A stretch of DNA of 64,000 nucleotides from the NCBI GenBank assembly GCA_039889245.1, contig JAZGVH010000002.1, forward strand, positions 2,294,001-2,358,000. Reading direction: 5' to 3'. Position numbers and translations under genes: made by a program. Shown here piece by piece: positions 33,605 through 41,029 of this stretch (positions are counted from its first letter, which is position 1; each line of letters opens with the position of its first letter). The notes beneath the pieces are model-generated. The model was not told the origin of the DNA, searched no databases, and saw only the letters and a list, made by a program, of their open reading frames with translations. This DNA comes from Dermatophilaceae bacterium Soc4.6 (GTDB lineage: Bacteria; Actinomycetota; Actinomycetes; Actinomycetales; Dermatophilaceae).

Positions 33605-34492
33605 ATGACCCTGCGCAACGGTGAGCGGGAGCGCGGCCTCGCCCGTGCGGCCTACCAGACCTTCGAGCCCCTGCACCTGCTGGCCTACTTCGGGCCGCAC
33701 GTCGACGCCACCCGTGAGGCCCTGGGCGTCGGGTGGCTCGGCTCCTACGTGGGGATGCGGGCGGCACCCCTGGGCGCCGTCCCGGCACCGGTCGTCGCCG
33801 CGGCCTTCTTCGGCTTCCACCCCGCCGCCGTCGCCAAGGCCTGGGCCCTCGCGCTCGACGGACGCTCCCCCGCCGACCTCGACGCGGTGCGCACGGCGTG
33901 CGTCGACACCGGCCTGCGCGCCACCCTCGGCGACCTCGTCGACTCCCCCGAGGTGGCCCGGCAGGCGGGCCGCATGCGCGAGGTCATCTCCCGCGCCGAC
34001 CTCGGCGGCCGCGCCCTCGCCGCCGCGTATGCCGCCCTGCCCTGGCCCGACGCCCCCCACCTCGCGCTGTGGCAGGCGGCCACCCTCTTCCGCGAGTGGC
34101 GCGGCGACGGCCACAACGCCGCGCTCGTGGCCCGCGGCCTCACCCCGCTCGACGCCCTGGTCCTCTACGACGCCTGGCTGCCGCCCGAGCAGGCCACCGG
34201 TGGCCGTGGCCGCGCGTTCCTCCAGCCGAGTCGCAAGTGGAGCGACGACGACTGGGCGGCCCGCGTCGAGGCCCTCACCACCGAGGGCCTGCTCGAGGTC
34301 GACGGCGACACCGTCCGCGCGAGCGAGCGCGGCCGGGCCCTGCGCGACGACATCGAGGACGCCACCGACGACGCGTCGGCCGCGGTCTGGGTCGACGTCC
34401 TCGACGCGGAGGAGCTCATCGCCGCCTTCCGCCCCTTCTCGAAGGCGGTCATCAGCGCCGGGGTCCTCCCGGGGACCACGAGGCGAGGCTGA
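33605..34492 (+). CDS. SCO6745-family protein
   Basis: The 295-residue product matches the actinobacterial SCO6745 pattern: YQTFEPLHLLAYFGPHVDAT, WLGSYVGMRAAPLGAVPAP, VVAAAFFGFHPAAVAKAW in the first half and a C-terminal winged-helix-like part (WAARVEALTTEGLLEVDGDT then ASERGRALRDDIEDATDD). The family is helical and uncharacterised; the C-terminal half resembles a DNA-binding or MarR-type wing. Single gene, divergent from an APC permease. Confidence 0.75.
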   Translation: MTLRNGERERGLARAAYQTFEPLHLLAYFGPHVDATREALGVGWLGSYVGMRAAPLGAVPAPVVAAAFFGFHPAAVAKAWALALDGRSPADLDAVRTACVDTGLRATLGDLVDSPEVARQAGRMREVISRADLGGRALAAAYAALPWPDAPHLALWQAATLFREWRGDGHNAALVARGLTPLDALVLYDAWLPPEQATGGRGRAFLQPSRKWSDDDWAARVEALTTEGLLEVDGDTVRASERGRALRDDIEDATDDASAAVWVDVLDAEELIAAFRPFSKAVISAGVLPGTTRRG

Positions 34493-34753
34493 CGCGCGCT
34501 CTGCACTCGGGCCGCGGTCAGGGCATCACCTTGCCGCAGACGAGGTTGACCCGGACCGACTTCGAGCCGCAGATGGCTCCGCCGCCGAAGGACACGGGGC
34601 CACCGCCCCCTCCATACAGTTACAAATGCTGCCATAGACCTCCCAAAAGGACGCCAAACTCGTTGTGAGACAGGCCAATCCGTCCCGCCGAGGGCTCCGA
34701 AGACCTCATGCCCCCTGATGTCGAGGGGTCCGTGACGACAAGGGAGTTGCAAC
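34493..34753. other. Intergenic region upstream of the Tat/DUF4331 operon
   Basis: The stretch holds the lowest-GC sequence of the neighbourhood (around 34608-34670), where a promoter for the Tat-signal gene probably lies; I cannot place -35/-10 boxes with confidence. On the minus strand, 34518-34607 reads PVSFGGGAICGSKSVRVNLV then CGKVMP and a stop, with a stop codon just upstream and no start, so it may be the tail of a lost gene. Confidence 0.35.
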
Positions 34754-35020
34754 ATGAAGGACGCGACGCGGCGAGGGTTCCTCGCCATCAGCGGAGCAGG
34801 GGTGGCCGCAGCAGCGGTGGCCCCCAGCGCCATGGCAGCCGGACGACCGGCCGCCGACAGCAAGCAGGAGCAGGCCGCGGCATCCGGAGCGATGCTGGCC
34901 TACGTGCACGACGCCTCCAAGGGTGAGGTCACCCTGATGAAGGGCGAGAACGAGATCGTGGTCCGCGACGCCGCCCTGGTGCGCGCCCTCAGCAAGCACG
35001 CCGCGAAGATGGGGAAGTGA
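34754..35020 (+). CDS. Small twin-arginine signal protein preceding DUF4331 gene
   Basis: The 88-residue product begins MKDATRRGFLAISGAGVAAA, a clear twin-arginine signal, with a likely cleavage site after SAMAA. The mature part is about 58 residues (MLAYVHDASKGEVTLMKGEN ... EIVVRDAALVRALSKHAAKM) with no cysteine and no catalytic motif. It is four bases from the DUF4331 gene. Small Tat proteins of this kind could be structural partners or carriers; I infer a link to export of the signal-less DUF4331 product. Confidence 0.75.
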   Translation: MKDATRRGFLAISGAGVAAAAVAPSAMAAGRPAADSKQEQAAASGAMLAYVHDASKGEVTLMKGENEIVVRDAALVRALSKHAAKMGK

Positions 35021-35024
35021 CGCC

Positions 35025-36407
35025 ATGAGCAGCCACCGCGAAGCACCGGAGATCTCCAAGGACCCGGTCGCCGACAACACCGACGTCTACGCGTTCGTCT
35101 CCCCCGACAAGCCCGACACCGTCACCCTCATCGCCAACTTCATCCCGCTGCAGAGCCCGAGCGGCGGCCCGAACTTCTACGAGTTCGGCGACGATGTCAC
35201 CTACAAGATCCACATCTGCAACAGCGGCGACGGCATCCCCGACATCTCCTACGCCTTCAACTTCAACACCACGATCCGCAACCCGAAGACGTTCCTCTAC
35301 AACACCGGCCCGATCAACTCGATCGACGACCCGAACTTCAACCGCCCGCAGAGCTACGTCGTGCGTCGCTACACGCGTGACGGCAGCGGCGGCGAGGTGC
35401 TCGGTCGCAACCTGTCCGTGCCCCCGTGCAACGTCGGCGTCCGCAGCACCCCGAACTACGCCAAGCTCGGCCAGCAGGCCGTGCACGGCATCAAGGGCGG
35501 TCGCACGGTCTTCGCCGGGCAGCGCTCGGACGCCTTCAACGTCGACCTGGGTTCGATCTTCGACCTCGGCACGCTGCGCCCGTTCCAGAACGCCCACCTC
35601 ATCCCGTCGGCTGCGGCGATGGGGGTCAACAGCGTGCAGGGCTTCAACGTGCACACCATCGCGATTCAGGTGCCGATCTCGGACCTGACCCGCGACGGCA
35701 GCGTGCCCACCGACGTCATGGACGCCAAGTCCACCATCGGTGTGTATGCCGCGGCCTACCGCCGCAAGTCCTCGGTCTGGGACCCGGCGACCGGCACGTG
35801 GGGCGGTCACGGAAGCTGGGTCCAGGTCTCGCGCCTGGGCAACCCGCTGTTCAACGAGGTCATCGTCCCCATGGCCGAGAAAGACCGCTGGAACAGCCAG
35901 TCCCCGGTCGCGGACGCGCAGTACGCCGACTCGGTCACCACGCCCGAGCTCGGGGGCCTGCTCCCCGTGCTCTACCCGGGGGTCTTCCCGAACCTCGCGG
36001 CCTACAAGAAGCCCCGCGCAGACCTGGCGGCGATCCTGCTGACCGGTATCCCCACGGGCGTCGTCCCCGGCTTCCAGAACTTCACCGGCACGGTGAAGGC
36101 CGACATGCTGCGCCTCAACGTCGCGGTCAAGCCGACGGCCAAGCCCAACAACCTCGGGCTCGTCGCCGGTGACGCAGCCGGCTTCCCCAACGGGCGCCGG
36201 ATCGCCGACGACGTCGTCACCATCGAGCTGCGGGCCATCGCCGGCCTGACGATCCCGCTGGTCGACCCGTCGTTCACCCCGGACGGCGCCACCTCGGCGA
36301 TCAAGGACGGCACGACCGACACCAACCTCCCTACGCTGAGCACGTTCCCGTACCTCGGGCACCCCGCCAGCGGCTCGGAGTCGCTCCCGGGGACGCCCAA
36401 GCCGTAA
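35025..36407 (+). CDS. DUF4331-family protein
   Basis: The 460-residue product has the DUF4331 hallmarks SSHREAPEISKDPVADNTDV and YAFVSPDKPDTVTLIANFIP at the N-terminus and a C-terminal segment on metal or sugar-like loops (NGRRIADDVVTIELRAIAG). Many homologues elsewhere carry an export signal directly before SSHREAP; here the protein begins MSSHREAP with no signal peptide. Family function is unknown. It follows the small Tat protein gene by four bases and is closed by a strong terminator. Confidence 0.88.
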   Translation: MSSHREAPEISKDPVADNTDVYAFVSPDKPDTVTLIANFIPLQSPSGGPNFYEFGDDVTYKIHICNSGDGIPDISYAFNFNTTIRNPKTFLYNTGPINSIDDPNFNRPQSYVVRRYTRDGSGGEVLGRNLSVPPCNVGVRSTPNYAKLGQQAVHGIKGGRTVFAGQRSDAFNVDLGSIFDLGTLRPFQNAHLIPSAAAMGVNSVQGFNVHTIAIQVPISDLTRDGSVPTDVMDAKSTIGVYAAAYRRKSSVWDPATGTWGGHGSWVQVSRLGNPLFNEVIVPMAEKDRWNSQSPVADAQYADSVTTPELGGLLPVLYPGVFPNLAAYKKPRADLAAILLTGIPTGVVPGFQNFTGTVKADMLRLNVAVKPTAKPNNLGLVAGDAAGFPNGRRIADDVVTIELRAIAGLTIPLVDPSFTPDGATSAIKDGTTDTNLPTLSTFPYLGHPASGSESLPGTPKP

Positions 36408-36449
36408 CCGGACCGAGCACGACCCGGCACGACCGGCAAGACTGACAGG

Positions 36450-36483
36450 GTGGGGCGGTGGCGCAACGGCGCCGCCGCCCCAC
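36450..36483. terminator. Hairpin terminator after DUF4331 gene
   Basis: Arms 36450-36464 (GTGGGGCGGTGGCGC) and 36469-36483 (GCGCCGCCGCCCCAC) pair over 15 bp with one U-G wobble around an AACG loop, 42 bases after the DUF4331 stop and 38 before the next start. Confidence 0.8.
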
Positions 36484-36521
36484 GCTGCCCCCGCCCCCCG
36501 CAACACAGCCCAGGAGTTCCG

Positions 36522-36998
36522 ATGTCGCTCTCACCGCAACGCGCCGCCAACCTCGCCGAGAACCCGAACGCAGGCCAGGGCGCCGTCGTGCTCGACATCG
36601 GTGACGGTCGGGGGGCGATCATCGCCCACCTGTCGGCGGCCGACGAGGGCGCCGAGGTCGAGATCGAGTCGCTCGACGGCGCGGCCAGCGAGGCCGAGCT
36701 CGTCGAGCTGCACGCCCATGAGCACGCCCCCGCCCCGGCGCACGAGCACCCGCACGAGCACGAGCACGAGCACGAGCACCAGCACGAGCACGCGCACGAC
36801 GAGCCCGTGGCCCCCCGCCCGCACGTCGCCGTGCTCGGCCGGCCCACTCCGTCGGGCGAGGTCATCTACAGCGCCGTCTTCCCCTCGCTGCCCGTCGGCA
36901 CCTACCGCCTCCACGAGCGCGACAGCGGCCGCTCGCACGAGGTCGTGGTCACCGACGCGACGGTCACCGAGGTCGACTGGAGCGCCCCCACCCCCTGA
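36522..36998 (+). CDS. Histidine-rich hypothetical protein
   Basis: The 158-residue product starts MSLSPQRAANLAENPNAGQG and contains a block at about residues 66-93 with around a dozen histidines, mostly as HEHEHE alternations, ending HAHD. It is flanked by GQGAVVLDIGDGRGAIIAHL and SLPVGTYRLHERDSGRSHEV, both beta-rich. The block is typical of nickel, zinc or copper-chelating segments. No signal peptide. AGGAG precedes ATG 36522. It may be functionally linked to the DUF4331 gene but a terminator lies between them. Confidence 0.7.
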   Translation: MSLSPQRAANLAENPNAGQGAVVLDIGDGRGAIIAHLSAADEGAEVEIESLDGAASEAELVELHAHEHAPAPAHEHPHEHEHEHEHQHEHAHDEPVAPRPHVAVLGRPTPSGEVIYSAVFPSLPVGTYRLHERDSGRSHEVVVTDATVTEVDWSAPTP

Positions 36999-37010
36999 TC
37001 GCCGCGCCCT

Positions 37011-37427
37011 TCATCGGAGCGCCCAACCCACCGCTCCGATCGCGGCGATGACCGCCCCGCCACACCGCCACCGGTCGGCCCGCAGCAGCCGCACGACCAG
37101 TGCGTCGTCACGTCCGCCGGAGAGCCGCCCATGGGTGGGAGCAGCGGCGAGCGCCGTGGTACCGAAGGCCAGCGCGCCCCCCGCGGCGGCAAGCCACAGC
37201 CACGCCGTGCGGGGCCCCGCCACCACCGCCGCGCCGAGCGCGAGCAGCAGCGCCCCGTACGTGAGGACGACGAGCGGGACGATGCGGCGGCTGTGGGCAG
37301 CGTGCGAGACATCCCATTCCGAGGAGGGAACCGCGGCGAGCGCGGGGTAGACCAGGGCGGTCACCGTGGCCTGGAAGCCCAGGTGGAGGGTCGCCGAGGC
37401 GACCAGGGCGAGCTGCGGGAGGGTCAT
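37011..37427 (-). CDS. Small four-helix membrane protein
   Basis: The 138-residue product has about four hydrophobic helices (TLPQLALVASATLHLGFQAT, IVPLVVLTYGALLLALGAAV, TAWLWLAAAGGALAFGTTAL, CGGAVIAAIGAVGWAL). It overlaps the preceding DUF2071 gene in a TGATG junction, so translation is coupled. Function unknown; it may be a partner of the DUF2071 protein. Confidence 0.7.
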   Translation of the reverse strand: MTLPQLALVASATLHLGFQATVTALVYPALAAVPSSEWDVSHAAHSRRIVPLVVLTYGALLLALGAAVVAGPRTAWLWLAAAGGALAFGTTALAAAPTHGRLSGGRDDALVVRLLRADRWRCGGAVIAAIGAVGWALR

Positions 37428-38221
37428 CAGCGCACCCGCTGGGGCAGGCCGAAGGTCGTGCGCACCCCCGTCGGTGAGCACAGCACGCTCTGCGGAGGGG
37501 TGGCGGCGAGGTCGGGGAAGCCGGCTGCGGCGAGCAGCGTGTCGTCCAGGTCGAGCAGCTCGGCCCGGTGCAGCGGCCACGGACCATGGGTGTTGGGCAC
37601 CCAGAGGGGCTGCGCGAGCAGGCTGGTGTGCAGGCCGAAGCGGGCGGTGAGGAAGAGGTCGAGCTCCGACGGCTCTGGTACGGAGTCGCCGACCGCGACG
37701 CTCATCCGGCTGTGGGCGGCCGAGCCGCGCACGCGACCACTCCCCGCTCCGAGGCGCGGGCCGATGCGGCGGCTGGTGTAGGTGAGGGTGGAGCCGGGCC
37801 CGACGGGGGCGGCTCCATACGGCTGCTGCTCGTAGGTCATCCGCGCCCAGCGGTAGGGGACGTCGAACGAGCCGAGGGCGCCGGCGACCACGGCGAGCCG
37901 CTGGGCCTCGAGCGAGCAGAAGTAGACGCCATGGCGGCCGTGGTCGTCGACGGTGTAGGTGCGGACGTTCATCTCGAGGAAGGTGCCGAGCCACGGGACC
38001 GGGGGCCCGGTGAGCACGCCCGCGTCCACCATGCGGAAGGGGATCAGGCCCACCCAGGCCCGGCCGTCGTGCAGGTCGGGGCGCACCCCGCGCGGCAGCA
38101 TCGGGGCGATCCTCGCGGGGTCGATGCTCCAATGCGCGAAGCAGATGTCGCGCCACCACTGGCTCATGATCTGCGGCGTCGGTAGCGGTGGGCCCTGCGC
38201 GAGGACGGGACGAGGGGTCAC
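37427..38221 (-). CDS. DUF2071 (YqjF-like) protein
   Basis: The 264-residue product starts at GTG 38221. It shows the DUF2071 pattern WWRDICFAHWSIDPARIAPM, LPRGVRPDLHDGRAWVGLIP, FLEMNVRTYTVDDHGRHGVY, and LDLFLTARFGLHTSLLAQPL near the end. The family adopts an acetoacetate-decarboxylase-like fold, but members have no proven activity and the catalytic lysine of that enzyme is not evident. Coupled to the small membrane protein gene downstream. Confidence 0.8.
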   Translation of the reverse strand: MTPRPVLAQGPPLPTPQIMSQWWRDICFAHWSIDPARIAPMLPRGVRPDLHDGRAWVGLIPFRMVDAGVLTGPPVPWLGTFLEMNVRTYTVDDHGRHGVYFCSLEAQRLAVVAGALGSFDVPYRWARMTYEQQPYGAAPVGPGSTLTYTSRRIGPRLGAGSGRVRGSAAHSRMSVAVGDSVPEPSELDLFLTARFGLHTSLLAQPLWVPNTHGPWPLHRAELLDLDDTLLAAAGFPDLAATPPQSVLCSPTGVRTTFGLPQRVR

Positions 38222-38552
38222 ACCCCCATTCTCCGCGACCCGGGCGGCCAACGCGGATGGGGTGGAGGCGGGCCCCCCACGGGCCCGGCGCTCCACCCCT
38301 CACTCCACGTACACCGACGCTCGTCTCGAGACCCTCACGGTCTCTCGCTCTGGACCCCCCACGGGCCCTGCGTCGACATGTCCCATCTTGGGCCACTTTT
38401 CACGATTTTGTCAAGAGAGCACCCACCGTAATCCTGCGCCCTGCCGAGTCCTGCCGCATCGGGAGAACGGACTACCCGGGATGGCCGGCCGGGTCGAGTC
38501 CGTCACCCGGTCAACATGCCCCCTCGTCCGGACGTCTGGTTACCGTTCTCCC
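38222..38552. other. Intergenic region before the amino-acid ABC operon
   Basis: No gene is visible. The AT-rich patch around 38395-38415 is the likeliest promoter area for the transporter operon, but no convincing box pair was found. I see no RNA gene or repeat. Confidence 0.4.
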
Positions 38553-39425
38553 ATGACCCTCACGCGTCTCGCCGCCGGCCTCGCCGTGGCCACCACCGCC
38601 CTCACCCTCGCCGCCTGCGGCGCACCCGAGACCACCGCGGGTGGCTCGGCCGCCAGCACGACCGGCGGGGCCGCCGCCTGCGACAAGGCCTCCCTGACCC
38701 TGCGCACCGCCGGCAAGCTGACCGTCGGCACCGACAAGCCCGCGTACCCGCCGTGGTTCTCCGACGACAAGCCCAGCAACGGCAAGGGTTACGAGTCGGC
38801 GGTCGCGTATGCCGTGGCCGCCCGCCTCGGCTTCGCCCAGGCCGACGTCACCTGGGTGACCGTACCCTTCAACAACGTGGTCACCCCGGGCGAGAAGTCG
38901 TTCGACGTCGACCTCAACCAGGTCTCGATCAGTGACGCCCGCAAGAAGGCGGTCGACTTCTCCTCCGGCTACTACGACGTGCGGCAGGCGGTGGTGACGA
39001 CCAAGGGGAGCCCCATCGACGGCAAGACGAGCATGGCCGACCTCGCCTCGGCCAAGCTCGCGGCCCAGGTGGGCACGACGTCCTACACGGCGATCACCGA
39101 CCAGATCAAGCCCAGCCAGGCCCCCGCGCCCTACGACACCAACGACCTCGCCGTGCAGGCGCTGAAGAACGGGCAGATCGACGGCATCGTCGTCGACCTG
39201 CCGACCGCCTTCTACATGATCGGGGCGCAGCTCGACAACGGCGTGATCGTGGGTCAGCTGCCGCAGTCGGGCGCCACTCCCGAGCAGTTCGGCATGGTGC
39301 TCGACAAGGGGTCACCCCTGACCACGTGCGTGAGCCAGGCCGTGGACGCCGTGCGGGCCGACGGCACCCTGGCGGCGCTGGCCAAGGAGTACCTCGCCGG
39401 CGCCGGCGCACCCGAGCTGAAGTAG
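38553..39425 (+). CDS. Polar amino-acid ABC transporter, substrate-binding lipoprotein
   Basis: The 290-residue product has a lipoprotein signal (RLAAGLAVATTALTLAAC, lipobox LAAC, cysteine about 22), a short Ser/Thr/Gly linker, and a family 3 binding domain (KLTVGTDKPAYPPWFSDDKP, FDVDLNQVSISDARKKAVDF, AAQVGTTSYTAI, NGQIDGIVVDLPTAFYM). Such proteins capture polar amino acids such as glutamate, cystine or arginine. First gene of the three-gene transporter operon; ligand unknown. Confidence 0.9.
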   Translation: MTLTRLAAGLAVATTALTLAACGAPETTAGGSAASTTGGAAACDKASLTLRTAGKLTVGTDKPAYPPWFSDDKPSNGKGYESAVAYAVAARLGFAQADVTWVTVPFNNVVTPGEKSFDVDLNQVSISDARKKAVDFSSGYYDVRQAVVTTKGSPIDGKTSMADLASAKLAAQVGTTSYTAITDQIKPSQAPAPYDTNDLAVQALKNGQIDGIVVDLPTAFYMIGAQLDNGVIVGQLPQSGATPEQFGMVLDKGSPLTTCVSQAVDAVRADGTLAALAKEYLAGAGAPELK

Positions 39426-39430
39426 CGCGG

Positions 39431-40285
39431 GTGGCGAGCACCGACTGGGCTCCGTCTGCGCTCGAGCAGGAGCGCGCGGCATACCGGCGGGGACGCACGC
39501 GGCGCTCCGGCGCGATCGCGACGGGGGCCACCGTGGCCCTCGTCGCGGTGGTGCTCGTCGCGATCGTCTCGTCGCCGGGCTGGACGCGGGTGCGCGAGAC
39601 CTTCTTCGACCCGCACAAGGCGTGGTCGTCGCTGCCCGCCGTCGCCACGGGACTGTGGCTCAACGTGCGGGTGATGATCGTGTGCGGCATCCTCATCGGC
39701 ATCCTCGGTCTGACGCTCGCCGTCATGCGCACCCTGCGGGGGCCGGTCTTCTTCCCGCTGCGGTTGTTCTCGGCCGTCTACACCGACCTCTTCCGCGGCC
39801 TGCCCGTGCTGCTCGTGCTGCTGCTGCTTGGCATCGGGGTGCCGGCGCTGCGGCTGCAGGGGGTGCCCAAGGACCCGCTCTTCTGGGGCGGGGCCTCGCT
39901 GGTGCTGTCCTACTCCGCCTATGTCGCGGAGGTCTTCCGCGCCGGGATCGAGTCGGTGCACCCCTCGCAGCGGGCGGCGGCCCGCTCCCTCGGGCTGACC
40001 AACGCCCAGACGCTGCGCTTCGTCGTGCTGCCGCAGGCCGTGCGCCGGGTGCTCCCCCCGCTGATGAACGACCTGGTCTCGCTGCAGAAGGACTCCGGCC
40101 TGCTGTCGGTGCTCGCCATCGTCGACGCGATCTATGCGGCCCGCATCGAGACGGCGAGCGACTTCAACTACACCCCCTACGTCGTCGCGGGGCTCCTCTT
40201 CGTCTGCCTCACCATCCCGATGGTGCGCCTCACCGACTGGGTAGCCCGCAAGCAGGGCTTCCAGGGCGCCGGGGGGATCATGTGA
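39431..40285 (+). CDS. Polar amino-acid ABC transporter permease (HisM-type)
   Basis: The 284-residue product starts at GTG 39431, five bases after the binding-protein stop. After a charged N-terminus it has the His/Glu/Gln/Arg-type permease signatures YTDLFRGLPVLLVLLLLGIG and EVFRAGIESVHPSQRAAARS, with LGLTNAQTLRFVVLPQAVR as the EAA-loop contact for the ATPase. Only one permease gene is present, so it likely forms a homodimer. Confidence 0.9.
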   Translation: MASTDWAPSALEQERAAYRRGRTRRSGAIATGATVALVAVVLVAIVSSPGWTRVRETFFDPHKAWSSLPAVATGLWLNVRVMIVCGILIGILGLTLAVMRTLRGPVFFPLRLFSAVYTDLFRGLPVLLVLLLLGIGVPALRLQGVPKDPLFWGGASLVLSYSAYVAEVFRAGIESVHPSQRAAARSLGLTNAQTLRFVVLPQAVRRVLPPLMNDLVSLQKDSGLLSVLAIVDAIYAARIETASDFNYTPYVVAGLLFVCLTIPMVRLTDWVARKQGFQGAGGIM

Positions 40286-41025
40286 GCCTGCTGTCGATCC
40301 GCCACGTGCGCAAGGCGTTCGGCGCCAACGTCGTGCTCGCCGACCTGTCGCTCGACGTCGAGCAGGGTCAGTGCGTCGCCCTCATCGGCGCCTCGGGCTC
40401 GGGCAAGTCGACCCTGTTGCGCTGCGTCAGCCTGCTCGAGGTCGTCGACGACGGGGTGATCGAGCTGGAGGGGGTCGACGTCACGGACCCGAGGGTCGAC
40501 ACCGACGCGGTCCGAGCGTCGATGGGCATCGTCTTCCAGGCCTACAACCTCTTCCCGCACCTCAGCGTCATCGACAACATCACCCTCGCCCCGGTGCGGG
40601 TGCACAAGGTGCCCAGGGCCCGGGCGGAAGCCGACGCACGCGCGATGCTGGAGCGGGTCGGGCTGGCCGACAAGGCGTCTGCGCGACCCGACGACCTCTC
40701 GGGTGGTCAGCAGCAGCGGGTCGCCATCGCCCGGGCGCTCGTCGGGTCACCGTCGCTGCTGCTGCTCGACGAGGTGACCTCGGCCCTCGACCCCGAGCTG
40801 GTCGGCGAGGTGCTCGACCTGCTGGCAGGTCTGCGCGCCGAGGGGATGACCATGGTGCTGTCGACGCACGAGATGGCCTTCGCGCGCGAGGTGGCCGACA
40901 CCGTGTGCTTCCTCGACGGCGGCCGGATCCTCGAGCAGGGCCATCCGCAGCAGGTGCTGCAGGAGCCGCAGGAGGCACGGACGCAGGCCTTCCTGGCCCG
41001 AGTGCTGGGCCGCGCGCGCCCCTAG
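40282..41025 (+). CDS. Polar amino-acid ABC transporter ATPase (GlnQ-type)
   Basis: The 247-residue product has Walker A GASGSGKST, Q-loop FQAYNLFPHLSVIDN, signature LSGGQQQRVAIARAL, Walker B LLLLDEVTSALDPE and switch STHEMAF, as in GlnQ/HisP. GTG 40282 overlaps the permease stop as GTGA. It ends four bases from the convergent pnkp gene. Confidence 0.93.
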   Translation: MSLLSIRHVRKAFGANVVLADLSLDVEQGQCVALIGASGSGKSTLLRCVSLLEVVDDGVIELEGVDVTDPRVDTDAVRASMGIVFQAYNLFPHLSVIDNITLAPVRVHKVPRARAEADARAMLERVGLADKASARPDDLSGGQQQRVAIARALVGSPSLLLLDEVTSALDPELVGEVLDLLAGLRAEGMTMVLSTHEMAFAREVADTVCFLDGGRILEQGHPQQVLQEPQEARTQAFLARVLGRARP

Positions 41026-41029
41026 GTGG

